Below, piece after piece: positions 7,933 to 16,369 of a DNA stretch of 64,000 nucleotides. Under the pieces are notes generated by a model. That model was not told the DNA's origin. It ran no database searches and saw only the letters and a program-made list of their open reading frames with translations. Position 1 is the first letter of the stretch. The number at the start of each line of letters is the position of its first letter. The DNA lies in contig JAGCLW010000014.1 in the NCBI GenBank assembly GCA_017646805.1, forward strand, positions 23,817 to 87,816, read 5' to 3'. The DNA is from Paludibacteraceae bacterium (GTDB lineage Bacteria > Bacteroidota > Bacteroidia > Bacteroidales > Paludibacteraceae). The position numbers were made by a program, and so were the translations under genes.

Positions 7933-9963
7933 CTAATACATTTTATATGTCGTTTTTAAAACAACAAATTCTATTCGTCGATTGATTTGTGTAACAATTT
8001 CACGTTCTTGTTCTGTAAGTGTCATAACAAATGATTCGTCAAGCGATTGTCCTTCTTTTAAAAACGCATGCTCTTTTGCCATTTCTTCTGTTACAACAAC
8101 AGGTTTTGATTCGCCCCAACCTTGCGATTGCAATCGTTCTGCATCAATTCCATTTTCTATCAAATAATCCACAACGCTCTGTGCTCGACGTTGGCTCAAT
8201 TTCATATTAAATTCATCGGAACCAACGTGATCTGTATGAGCCGAAATTTCAATCGTAACGTGAGGATTATCTGTCAGCATTTTTACCAACACTTTCAATC
8301 CCGATTCGCTATCCGAAGTCAACGTATGTTTTCCAAAATCAAAGAAAATATTATCCACTCTCACAGGTTGTCCCATTGATGGCAAAGAAAAATCTTTTGT
8401 GTAAGTCTGTGTTTTATAAACATTTACCGTTGAAAAATCAGAATATTGATTAAGATGACCTTTCGCACTTGCGAGAATCACATAATTAACTTGCTTGTTT
8501 AGCGGGAAAGAATAAGTTCCATCTTTTTTAGTAATCAATTTTTTATTTGTCCCATCGTCGCCCACAATACGAATTGTAGCCTCCGGCAAAGGATTTCCTC
8601 GATAATCAGTCACTTCTCCTTTCAAAGCAAATTCTACCACAGGTTCTCCAAAATAATAAATCTTATCTCGACCTTTCGGATCTTTTCGATTGCTCGAAAA
8701 ATATCCGTTATTCGTACGTCCAACAAAAGATAACGAAAAATCATCGCCGGAAGAATTGATTGGTTGCATCAAATTTCTTACGCTCCACACAGTACTATCT
8801 TCCGTTATTTGCATGGCATGAGCTTCAAAAATATCCAATCCGCCCAATCCTTTGTGTCCATTGGAAGAGAAAAACAGCGTTCCATCGTATCTAAATGTAG
8901 GAAACATTTCATCGCCGGAAGTATTGATTGATGGACCAAGATTTTCAGGTTCGTTCCACTCTTCCTCTGTTTTTTTTGAAACTCGCCAAATATCTTTTCC
9001 TCCAAATCCCGAAAAATGATCGCTTACAAAATAAAGATATTCTCCTCCGGGAGACATTGCCGGATGAGCAATTGTCACGGTAGAATCTTTAAAAAAAATC
9101 AATTGTTTTGGTTCGGAATAATCATTTCCACTCCGCTTTGAATAATAAATCTCCGCACCATGAGTTTCTCCCGGAATGGAACGACAAACGGTATAATAAA
9201 TTGTTTTTCCATCACTTCCCAAACACGCAACACCCTCGTCCATATCAGTATTTATAACTCCTTCAGGCAACAAAACAGCTTCTTCCCACTTTCCTTTGTT
9301 ATTGCGACGAACGGTATACAAATCATTGTTTCGTTGTCCTGTAATTTTACTATTTTTAATTCCCTTCACACCTTTTGCCACTCGCGAAGAAGTAAATAAA
9401 ATCAACGAGCCATCATCATTCATCACAACAGGAGAAAAATCACTCGATTTTCGAGAATTCAAATAATCGCATTTTTTTACCGAAAAACGTTGTGGTAATT
9501 TTTTCCACAATCGAGCACTATCACAAGACAACAATCCATTTTTTGCCCAAACATTCGTTGAATCCAACAACAAAAATCGGTGATAATTTTTCGCCGCCGC
9601 CTTATAATTTTCATTTTCACGTTGCACATCTGCATAATGAAGAAAAAAAGTAGAATCTTGAGGATGCGATTCAAATCGAAGAGCTTGACGATATGCGGCT
9701 TCTGCCCTACGATTGTCGCTCAAAAAACGATAACAATGACCTAATTTTGTGGCAATTTCCGCCTTCAATTGCTTTTCCTTGCGAGGAATCCGACTAAGTA
9801 TTCGTTTGTAACGCGGTGTCGCAGCCGAATATTCACCTATATCATATCGCTTATTTGCTTGCTTAATTTGATAATTAAGCGAACAAGACGACAAACCGAT
9901 AAAAATCATCAGACAAACACAAAGTTTCAGCAAATGACAATATGTTACTTTTTTTAAACTCAA
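7933..9963 (-). CDS. PorE-like OmpA-family lipoprotein (TPR, beta-propeller, CRD, OmpA_C)
   Basis: A 676-aa outer-membrane lipoprotein: the signal peptide ends in the lipobox LSSC (lipidated C27). Domains in order: TPR-like helices (about 28-150), PD40/WD40-type beta-propeller repeats with [12 protein letters not shown] and [13 protein letters not shown] blades (about 170-430), a carboxypeptidase-regulatory-like domain starting [18 protein letters not shown] (about 440-515), and an OmpA peptidoglycan-binding domain (about 540-676) with [22 protein letters not shown]. This order matches Porphyromonas gingivalis PorE, a type IX secretion component that links the machinery to peptidoglycan. Paralogues with the same order exist, so the PorE role is an inference. 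It is first in the minus-strand operon, with a -7 box at 9996-10003. Confidence 0.82.
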   Translation of the reverse strand: MSLKKVTYCHLLKLCVCLMIFIGLSSCSLNYQIKQANKRYDIGEYSAATPRYKRILSRIPRKEKQLKAEIATKLGHCYRFLSDNRRAEAAYRQALRFESHPQDSTFFLHYADVQRENENYKAAAKNYHRFLLLDSTNVWAKNGLLSCDSARLWKKLPQRFSVKKCDYLNSRKSSDFSPVVMNDDGSLILFTSSRVAKGVKGIKNSKITGQRNNDLYTVRRNNKGKWEEAVLLPEGVINTDMDEGVACLGSDGKTIYYTVCRSIPGETHGAEIYYSKRSGNDYSEPKQLIFFKDSTVTIAHPAMSPGGEYLYFVSDHFSGFGGKDIWRVSKKTEEEWNEPENLGPSINTSGDEMFPTFRYDGTLFFSSNGHKGLGGLDIFEAHAMQITEDSTVWSVRNLMQPINSSGDDFSLSFVGRTNNGYFSSNRKDPKGRDKIYYFGEPVVEFALKGEVTDYRGNPLPEATIRIVGDDGTNKKLITKKDGTYSFPLNKQVNYVILASAKGHLNQYSDFSTVNVYKTQTYTKDFSLPSMGQPVRVDNIFFDFGKHTLTSDSESGLKVLVKMLTDNPHVTIEISAHTDHVGSDEFNMKLSQRRAQSVVDYLIENGIDAERLQSQGWGESKPVVVTEEMAKEHAFLKEGQSLDESFVMTLTEQEREIVTQINRRIEFVVLKTTYKMY

Positions 9964-9995
9964 AACAAAAAGTATTATTCCGTTTACAAATCATG

Positions 9996-10003
9996 CAAAA
10001 ATA
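9996..10003 (-). promoter_or_regulatory. Bacteroidota -7 box for the PorE/thyA/folA operon
   Basis: The minus strand reads TATTTTTG (TAnnTTTG), about 33 nt before the ATG at 9963. It would drive the whole minus-strand run of genes down to 3206, whose gaps are 4-34 nt. Confidence 0.55.
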
Positions 10004-10086
10004 ATGTTTTTTTTGAAAATAAAAGTAAAAAAAACGATCACTTCTTCTTCCTGTTTTTTCAAAGCAAAATTATAAGATTTTTTCTA

Positions 10087-10094
10087 TATCTTTG
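10087..10094 (+). promoter_or_regulatory. Bacteroidota -7 box for the nitroreductase-dnaB unit
   Basis: TATCTTTG matches TAnnTTTG and is 33 nt before the ATG at 10128. The -33 region carries TTTC near 10057 rather than TTTG. Confidence 0.6.
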
Positions 10095-10127
10095 CAATCT
10101 TTTTAATAATCTACAAAATACTTTTTT

Positions 10128-10862
10128 ATGCGTCACACCGTAAGAGATTACCGCTCTACTCCCATCGAAGAAAATCTTCTTCTTTCTCTCATCGAAAAAG
10201 CTTCTCATGCAAGCAATACGGGAAATATGCAGACATACAGCGTTGTCATCACTCGCGACGAAGAACAAAAGAAAAAATTAGCTCCTGCTCATTTTAATCA
10301 ACGAATGGTTACCGGAGCTCCTGTTGTTCTCACTTTTTGTGCCGACTTCAATCGCTTCAACAAATGGTGTGAAGCACGCAATGCAGTACCCGGATACGAC
10401 AATTTTCTATCGTTCTCTTCAGCTTTGATTGACACTTGTCTGTTTGCAGAACATTTCGCTGTTGAAGCCGAAAAAAACGGACTCGGAATTTGTTATCTCG
10501 GAACAACAACTTACAACGCTCCTCAAATTATAGAAACACTTGAATTGCCTAAATTTGTAATTCCGATCACGACAATCACCGTTGGTTATCCGGACGAAAC
10601 AAAACCTGCTCCTTTTTTGGAAGACAGATTACCTGTCGAAGCAATTACACACACAGAAAAATATACCGATTACACCCAAAACAAGATTGATCAATATTAT
10701 ACGACAAAAGAAAATTTACCACACAATATCTCATTTGTAAAAGAAAACAACAAAGAAACTTTGGCTCAAATCTTTACTGATATTCGTTATCCAAAACAGA
10801 CAAGCGATCATTTTTCAAAAATTTTCATCGATATACTCAATCAACAAGGTTTTAAATTCTAA
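10128..10862 (+). CDS. Nitroreductase-family flavoprotein
   Basis: A 244-aa FMN-dependent oxidoreductase of the nitroreductase superfamily, nearest in appearance to the NfsA/FRP-like group. Visible features are the N-terminal RHTVRDYRSTPIEE motif (FMN phosphate contact), SHASNTGNMQTYSVV, the central hydrophobic dimer helix region with the GLGICYLGTTTYN motif, and the TTITVGYPDE strand. The physiological substrate cannot be deduced; family members reduce flavins, quinones or nitroaromatics with NAD(P)H. It is 4 nt upstream of dnaB and likely shares its transcript. Confidence 0.87.
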   Translation: MRHTVRDYRSTPIEENLLLSLIEKASHASNTGNMQTYSVVITRDEEQKKKLAPAHFNQRMVTGAPVVLTFCADFNRFNKWCEARNAVPGYDNFLSFSSALIDTCLFAEHFAVEAEKNGLGICYLGTTTYNAPQIIETLELPKFVIPITTITVGYPDETKPAPFLEDRLPVEAITHTEKYTDYTQNKIDQYYTTKENLPHNISFVKENNKETLAQIFTDIRYPKQTSDHFSKIFIDILNQQGFKF

Positions 10863-10866
10863 ATAA

Positions 10867-12360
10867 ATGGCAAAACAAACAAAAAATACATTGCCGACTC
10901 CAATAAAACCTCAAAACGGCAAAATTCCACCTCAAGCACCAGAAATTGAAGCCAGTGTCATCGGAGCCTTGATGTTGGAACAAGATGCTTTCAGCGACGT
11001 CTGCGACATCTTGACGCCGGAGTCCTTTTATGATCTTCGTTATGCAAAAATCTATCGGGCAATCTCCGTATTGGTCACACAAGATCGCCCGGTCGACTTG
11101 GTTACCGTAACAGAAGAATTAAGAAAAGAAGGCGTTTTGGAAGAAATCGGAGGCGAATATTTTCTTGCTCAACTCACCTCAAACGTTTTGACCGGAGCCC
11201 ACTCCGATTACCATGCACATATCGTTGAGCAAAAATTTTTAGCAAGAGAATTGATCCGAATCTCAAACGATATTCAAACGACAGCTTACGAAGATTCGAC
11301 AGATGTTGACGAACTCATAAATTTGGCAGAAGGAAAAATTTTTGAACTTTCGCAAAAAAATATTCGCAAAAAAGTCGAACAAATCGATCCAATCATTCGT
11401 GAAGCTTTAAAACGAATCGGAGACGCCGCAAACAAAGAAGGATTGAGCGGTCTGACTTCCGGATTTAAAGAATTAGACAAAATCACTTCCGGTTGGCAAC
11501 CGAGCGATTTGATAATCATTGCCGCACGTCCGGCTATGGGAAAAACCGCCTTTGTCCTTTCGATGGCAAAAAACATAGCGATTGATTATAAACTTCCCGT
11601 TGCATTATTCTCGTTGGAAATGAGCAACGTTCAATTAGTAAATCGTTTGATATCAAACGTATGCGAAATTGAAGGAGGGAAAATCAAAAGCGGAAAACTC
11701 AACGATTCTGAATGGCGACAATTGGGCGCACGCCTGAAAAAAATGGAAGGAGCTCCTCTTTATTTAGACGACACAGCATCACTATCCGTTCTTGAATTAC
11801 GGACAAAAGCTCGTCGATTAGTTCGTGAACATGGCATAAAAATAATCATTATCGACTATCTGCAACTGATGAATGCAAGCGGAATGAGTTTCAATAGCCG
11901 CGAACAAGAAGTCAGTATTATTTCTCGATCGCTCAAAGGTTTAGCAAAAGATCTTGATATTCCGATTATTGCTCTATCACAGCTCAATCGACAAGTAGAA
12001 AACACAAAAGGAGATGGTGCCGATGCCAAACGCCCACAACTCTCAAACCTTCGAGAATCCGGAGCCATAGAGCAAGATGCCGACATGGTTTGCTTCATAC
12101 ACAGACCCGAATACTATGGAATATACGAAGATTCGACCGGAAACGATCTACGAGGAAAAGCAGAAGTTATTATTGCTAAACATCGTAATGGTGCCGTCGG
12201 AAGCATTTGGTTGCGATTCCGTGGAGAATACGCTCAATTCCTCAACGAACAAGAAAATGTTGTCGTCACTCGTGTCGCATCGGGAAAAACTCATCAAACA
12301 TCACCAAACGAAATCATCGGTGCTCCAATCGAAGAGAATGACGATGAAACTCCTTTTTAA
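10867..12360 (+). CDS. dnaB: Replicative DNA helicase DnaB
   Basis: The hexameric 5'-3' helicase of the replication fork. The 497-aa protein has the helical N-terminal domain with PEIEASVIGALMLE (about residues 25-37), a linker, and the RecA-like domain with Walker A AARPAMGKTAF at 219-229, LFSLEMS, the Walker B-like IIIIDYLQLM, and the SQLNRQVE / LSNLRESGAIEQDADMV motifs. No intein interrupts the P-loop. The C-terminus is a low-complexity acidic tail. The start follows the nitroreductase stop by 4 nt. Confidence 0.96.
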   Translation: MAKQTKNTLPTPIKPQNGKIPPQAPEIEASVIGALMLEQDAFSDVCDILTPESFYDLRYAKIYRAISVLVTQDRPVDLVTVTEELRKEGVLEEIGGEYFLAQLTSNVLTGAHSDYHAHIVEQKFLARELIRISNDIQTTAYEDSTDVDELINLAEGKIFELSQKNIRKKVEQIDPIIREALKRIGDAANKEGLSGLTSGFKELDKITSGWQPSDLIIIAARPAMGKTAFVLSMAKNIAIDYKLPVALFSLEMSNVQLVNRLISNVCEIEGGKIKSGKLNDSEWRQLGARLKKMEGAPLYLDDTASLSVLELRTKARRLVREHGIKIIIIDYLQLMNASGMSFNSREQEVSIISRSLKGLAKDLDIPIIALSQLNRQVENTKGDGADAKRPQLSNLRESGAIEQDADMVCFIHRPEYYGIYEDSTGNDLRGKAEVIIAKHRNGAVGSIWLRFRGEYAQFLNEQENVVVTRVASGKTHQTSPNEIIGAPIEENDDETPF

Positions 12361-12387
12361 TCAACAAAAATTTAATAAAATATTTTT

Positions 12388-13350
12388 ATGAAAAAATTAA
12401 CTATTCTTGCAATAGCCTTTGCAACAACAATTTCGACTATTGCTCAAATCACAGATTTAGAAACTCAAGTACGTGACAAATCTTCTATCGTAGCTCCTAC
12501 GCCAACAGATTCTACCGCTAAACCAAAACGTTGGTTTTTCAACGGATTGACCGCATTAAACATCTCTCAAGCTTCGTTTGTCAATTGGGCAGCCGGAGGA
12601 GAAAATTCTATCGGAGGAAACGCTTTGGTCAACCTAAACTTGTCTTACAAAGGAGACAATTCTTCTTGGGACACTCGCCTCGAACTTGGTTATGGTATTT
12701 TGCAACAAGGAAAAAAAGGAATGATCAAAACCGATGACAAAATCGATTTTTCTTCAAAATACGGACATAAAGCCAGCAAACATTGGTATTATGCTGCAAT
12801 GATCAATTTCAAAACGCAATTTGACCAAGGTTTTGAAACCGAAGATGACGCACAAAAAAGACAAAATTACATTTCAAACTTCCTTGCTCCTGCCTATCTT
12901 GTTGGAGCAATCGGTATGGACTACAAACCGTTTGATTGCTTGTCTTTGTTCATTTCTCCCGTGACCGGAAAATTCACATTTGTCGAAGACAAACATTTGC
13001 GTTCTCGCTATAGCCTTAAAGAAGATCAACTTTGCAAAAGCGATCTTGGTGGATACATTCGTGTTTTATACAATCAATCATTCTTCAAAGACAATATGCT
13101 TACCATTACATCAAAATTAGACCTTTTCTGCAACTACTTGGCAGAACATCCGGAAAACATCGATGTAACATGGGAAAACGTATTCGCCATCAAAATAACA
13201 AAATACATTTCTGCCACACTTTCAACAGAATTGATCTACGATGACGACATCAAAACAATAGAAAAATTGGAAGACGGAACAGAAATTACTCGCGGAGCAA
13301 AAATTCAATTCAAAGAAGTACTCGGTATTGGATTGGCTTATAAATTTTAA
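12388..13350 (+). CDS. DUF3078 outer-membrane protein
   Basis: A 320-aa secreted protein with a Sec signal peptide (cleavage about residue 19, STIA-Q). The region WFFNGLTALNISQASFVNWAAGG is typical of the DUF3078 family of Bacteroidota, followed by alternating amphipathic strands ending in an aromatic residue (GLAYKF), as in an outer-membrane beta-barrel. Function is unknown. It lies 27 nt after dnaB and its stop codon overlaps the ATG of the MATE gene by one base, so the two are probably coupled. Confidence 0.85.
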   Translation: MKKLTILAIAFATTISTIAQITDLETQVRDKSSIVAPTPTDSTAKPKRWFFNGLTALNISQASFVNWAAGGENSIGGNALVNLNLSYKGDNSSWDTRLELGYGILQQGKKGMIKTDDKIDFSSKYGHKASKHWYYAAMINFKTQFDQGFETEDDAQKRQNYISNFLAPAYLVGAIGMDYKPFDCLSLFISPVTGKFTFVEDKHLRSRYSLKEDQLCKSDLGGYIRVLYNQSFFKDNMLTITSKLDLFCNYLAEHPENIDVTWENVFAIKITKYISATLSTELIYDDDIKTIEKLEDGTEITRGAKIQFKEVLGIGLAYKF

Positions 13351-14696
13351 TGTCATTTCTCAAAACTTACATACCATTTTATCGTAGAAATCTTGCGGTA
13401 GCATTACCCGTCGTCTTGTCTCAAGTCGGCGGGTCTATTGTTCAATTGACCGACCTTTTTTTCGTCGGACGATTAGGAACAATAGCCATTGCCGCCACAT
13501 CGTTTGCCACATCACTATACTACTTGTGTTTTATCGTCATCAACGGACTGATGATGTCCATCACTCCGTTAGCCGGAAATGCGTATGTCAATGGCAACAA
13601 CGGTCGCCTCATCAATTTGTTTCAAAACATATTTGTTTTATGCACCGTTAGCACAATTTTAATCGTTGGTTTTTGTTGTTTTCTTTCCCAAAACCTTGAT
13701 TTTTTTGGACAAGAAACTGCCGTTGCCGAATTAGCCCGACCTTATTTTTTAACCTTAGGATTCAGTTTGATTCCGTACGGATTTTTCTTTTGTTTCAAAC
13801 AATTTTTTGAAGGTTTGGGAAACACAAAAATCGCAATGATAATCACTCTGATTGGTTGTATTGTAAATATTATTTTTGATTATTTACTCATTTTCGGGAA
13901 ATGTGGATTTCCTGAATTAGGCGTATTAGGAGCCGGTATTGCGACATTTATTTCAAGATTGATCATGCCGATTTTGTATCTGATTTATATGCGTCTGAAA
14001 CCTAAATGGTGGTACTTTTTCGAGCATTTTTCAATCTCTCGAATAGAATGGAAAACATTGAAAGATCTCGTCATCATCGGAATTCCTATTTCATTGCAAA
14101 TGCTACTCGAAATGGCGGCTTTCACACTTACGGGAATCATGGCCGGCTGGATTAGTTCTACAGCAATGGCGGCACATCAAATCACGATGAACATCTCGTC
14201 TTTTGCTTTCATGGTTGTTTTAGGCATTTCGGCGGCAACAACAATACGAGTCAGTCATCAATATGGTATAAAAGATTATTGGGCAACACGAATGGCAGTC
14301 AAAGCATCAATTCACTTGATGATGATATGGGAAATCATCACCTGCTCGACAATGATTATTTTCAGAAACGAAATTGCCGGAGCATTTTCTACCGATCCTA
14401 CCGTCATATCAATCGCCTCTATCCTACTGATAATTTGCGGATTATATCAATTTTCGGACGGTTTTCAATGTATCGGAATCGGGACTTTGCGAGGTATCGC
14501 CGACGTAAAACGCCCTATGATTTACGCCTTTTTCACATATATCGTAGTCACATTGGGCGGTGCGTATTATCTTGCATTCCACACGCCGCTTTCCATCTAC
14601 GGAATTTGGATTGCGTTCATTTTTGGTCTCACATTGGCCGCCATATTGTTTTTCCTTCGATTCAATCGATTGATGAAACAACTGCACAATTCATAA
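13350..14696 (+). CDS. MATE-family efflux transporter
   Basis: A 448-aa inner-membrane protein with about 12 transmembrane helices in two homologous halves. N-terminal LPVVLSQVGGSIVQLTDLFFVGRLG is the MATE signature region, and the second half begins near GIPISLQMLLEMAAF. MATE proteins export drugs or metabolites using a Na+ or H+ gradient; the substrate here is unknown. The ATG overlaps the preceding stop (TAATG). No terminator is obvious in the 72-nt gap after it, where the promoter of the next unit lies. Confidence 0.93.
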   Translation: MSFLKTYIPFYRRNLAVALPVVLSQVGGSIVQLTDLFFVGRLGTIAIAATSFATSLYYLCFIVINGLMMSITPLAGNAYVNGNNGRLINLFQNIFVLCTVSTILIVGFCCFLSQNLDFFGQETAVAELARPYFLTLGFSLIPYGFFFCFKQFFEGLGNTKIAMIITLIGCIVNIIFDYLLIFGKCGFPELGVLGAGIATFISRLIMPILYLIYMRLKPKWWYFFEHFSISRIEWKTLKDLVIIGIPISLQMLLEMAAFTLTGIMAGWISSTAMAAHQITMNISSFAFMVVLGISAATTIRVSHQYGIKDYWATRMAVKASIHLMMIWEIITCSTMIIFRNEIAGAFSTDPTVISIASILLIICGLYQFSDGFQCIGIGTLRGIADVKRPMIYAFFTYIVVTLGGAYYLAFHTPLSIYGIWIAFIFGLTLAAILFFLRFNRLMKQLHNS

Positions 14697-14737
14697 AAAT
14701 CATCATAAATAGGGATTTTTTTACCAAAACATCTTAT

Positions 14738-14745
14738 TATCTTTG
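14738..14745 (+). promoter_or_regulatory. Bacteroidota -7 box for the hemerythrin/LuxR pair
   Basis: TATCTTTG, a TAnnTTTG match, ends 23 nt before the ATG at 14769, which implies a short 5' leader. Confidence 0.65.
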
Positions 14746-14768
14746 CCAAAGTATAAAGAAAGAAAAAC

Positions 14769-15443
14769 ATGATATTTACACAAGAAACAAAAATGGTTGA
14801 AGTTGCTTTAGCCAACCATCTCAACTTACATATTATTCACCGTTTCGGCATTGCTTTCGGATTTGGAGACAAAACCATTGATGAAGTTTGTCAAGCATCA
14901 AATTTGGACACTCAAATTTTCTTGCTCGTAATCAATTCGTTGAACGACAAATCTGAAACCGAACACATTCAACTGAACAAAAATCAGTTGTTGCAACTTT
15001 TGACTTTCCTAAAAAATACGCATCAATACTACTACGACTATTATTTGCCCATCATGCGGACAACAATAGAAAATCTGATGCGTGCCTGCTCTTCGCAAAC
15101 AACAAAGGCTCTTTATCGATTTTATAACGACTACGAAGCCGAAGTTTTGCACCATTTGGAACACGAAGAAAAACATTTTTTTACATACATTGAGCAATTT
15201 TGCACCAATGACGCCTTTGTTGAATCCATGATTATTGACGAAGAAGATCATCATTGTAGCATCGACGAAAAAATATTCGACATCAAAAATCTTCTCATCA
15301 AATACATCAATACTCCGGAAGCCGACATGCTCAAAATCAAACTTTTGGATCAATTATTTCACTTTCAAGAAGACCAAAATCGCCACGCAAAAATAGAAGA
15401 CGTCATCATGTGGTCTTTAAAAAATCAAAACAAAACATTGTGA
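14769..15443 (+). CDS. Hemerythrin-like (ScdA/Ric-related) protein
   Basis: A 224-aa cytoplasmic protein. The N-terminal ~70 residues resemble the ScdA_N (DUF542) region (RFGIAFGFGDKTIDEVCQ) but lack its paired cysteines. The rest looks like a four-helix hemerythrin cation-binding domain with the expected ligands: His in FLKNTHQYYYDYYLP, HLEHEEKHFF, a DEEDHH turn, and FHFQEDQNRHAKIED. ScdA/Ric proteins repair Fe-S clusters damaged by NO or oxidants using a di-iron site; hemerythrin-like proteins in general sense or bind O2. Its stop TGA overlaps the GTG start of a LuxR-type regulator by 4 nt, so a sensing role with that regulator is likely but inferred. Confidence 0.8.
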   Translation: MIFTQETKMVEVALANHLNLHIIHRFGIAFGFGDKTIDEVCQASNLDTQIFLLVINSLNDKSETEHIQLNKNQLLQLLTFLKNTHQYYYDYYLPIMRTTIENLMRACSSQTTKALYRFYNDYEAEVLHHLEHEEKHFFTYIEQFCTNDAFVESMIIDEEDHHCSIDEKIFDIKNLLIKYINTPEADMLKIKLLDQLFHFQEDQNRHAKIEDVIMWSLKNQNKTL

Positions 15444-16024
15444 TCGAAAAAAAAATCATCATCATAGAACCCGGACTCATCGTGCAAGAAGGATTGCGAT
15501 CGATTCTTTCTTCTACAAACGGATTTGTTGTCAGACATTGTTTTTCAACAATCGAACAAATGCGGCTTCACCCTTACGCCAACGATGCCGACTTATTTAT
15601 CATAAATCCCACGCTTCTCGACCTGCATCATCACAACTCCGTGAGACAACAATTAGGCATAAAAAACGAAATTCCTATCGTGGCTCTCATCTATTCGTTT
15701 ATCGATCACAACATCGTTCAACAATTTGACGCAGAAATAACCATTCACGACTCTGCCGTTCAAATTGCAAACAAACTCGTTGCCCTAAAACGAGACAACA
15801 AAAACGAAAACGAAGAACTTTCCGAACGTGAAAAAGAAATTCTAATCGCCGTTGCCAAAGGCATGAGCAACAAAGAAATTGCCGATTCGCATTTTATCTC
15901 GATTCACACGGTAATCACGCATAGAAAAAACATCGTGAAAAAAACCGGCATAAAATCCGTTTCGGGACTGACCGCCTACGCTTTGGTCAACAATCTTATT
16001 TCGTTTGAAGAAATCGACAATTAA
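15440..16024 (+). CDS. LuxR-type regulator with degenerate receiver
   Basis: I choose the GTG at 15440-15442, giving 194 aa and a 4-nt GTGA overlap with the hemerythrin gene; an ATG at 15410 would add 10 residues and overlap 34 nt. The N-terminal half resembles a response-regulator receiver (IIIIEPGLIVQEGLRSIL), but the acidic pair is reduced to one Glu, and the expected phospho-acceptor Asp is Asn in LFIINPTLLD. The C-terminal LuxR helix-turn-helix (about residues 130-185) is complete: LSEREKEIL..A.G.SNKEIA...ISIHTV..HR. DNA binding therefore looks intact while aspartate phosphorylation looks unlikely. No histidine kinase is nearby. Confidence 0.85.
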   Translation: MIEKKIIIIEPGLIVQEGLRSILSSTNGFVVRHCFSTIEQMRLHPYANDADLFIINPTLLDLHHHNSVRQQLGIKNEIPIVALIYSFIDHNIVQQFDAEITIHDSAVQIANKLVALKRDNKNENEELSEREKEILIAVAKGMSNKEIADSHFISIHTVITHRKNIVKKTGIKSVSGLTAYALVNNLISFEEIDN

Positions 16025-16036
16025 GGGAAAAATCAC

Positions 16037-16070
16037 AGAGACTTTTTTTATTAAAAGTCTCTTTTTTTTG
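16037..16070 (+). terminator. Terminator after the LuxR-type gene
   Basis: The 10-bp stem AGAGACTTTT (16037-16046) / AAAAGTCTCT (16053-16062) is followed by a run of eight T. It separates the regulator from the R-M island. Confidence 0.9.
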
Positions 16071-16081
16071 TAAAATATTTT

Positions 16082-16089
16082 TACCTTTG
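16082..16089 (+). promoter_or_regulatory. Bacteroidota -7 box for the R-M leader
   Basis: TACCTTTG matches TAnnTTTG. Transcription would start about 16096, roughly 270 nt before the mod start codon, leaving a long structured leader. Confidence 0.55.
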
Positions 16090-16109
16090 TCTGCGTTGTT
16101 GAGCTGCAT

Positions 16110-16320
16110 CAACAGCTATCATATTTTTATTTTTTAACTTGGGCTTAACGCTCTTATTCTTTTTATAGAAAATCGGCAAATTTTTTTAGAGGGAAGAATA
16201 AGATTGCGAGAGGTTCACGTCTGTATAAGACGTGAACCGTTTCGTACTTATTATCCTCAATGGCTTTGCCGAGCCTTCTATAAATAATAAGCGACGAAAC
16301 GGTTTGCGTCTTTTTTTGTT
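16110..16320 (+). promoter_or_regulatory. Structured leader upstream of mod, attenuator-like (or a small RNA)
   Basis: No convincing gene lies between 16071 and 16369. Instead there are mutually exclusive hairpins. Segment 1 (GGTTCACGTCT, 16212-16222) pairs perfectly with segment 2 (AGACGTGAACC, 16228-16238) over 11 bp. Segment 2 plus the following bases (16228-16253) also pairs with 16285-16311 in a 26-bp stem with only a 2-base mismatch and a 1x2 bulge; segment 3 (GGTTTGCGTCT, 16301-16311) is an imperfect direct repeat of segment 1 and leads into seven T. The long loop holds a further GGCT/AGCC hairpin (16262-16275). 1:2 pairing would exclude the 2:3 terminator. Whether it regulates mod or makes a separate RNA is unknown. 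Confidence 0.5.
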
Positions 16321-16369
16321 TATTTTTAGAAAAAAGTGTTTGCCCATTCAAAAAACAAATTATTGACAA

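Noticed and set aside
14279..14800. A 173-codon plus-strand frame over the end of the MATE gene
   Set aside because: It is out of frame with a clear transporter gene and runs through the promoter of the next unit; the His/Arg-rich product is not protein-like.
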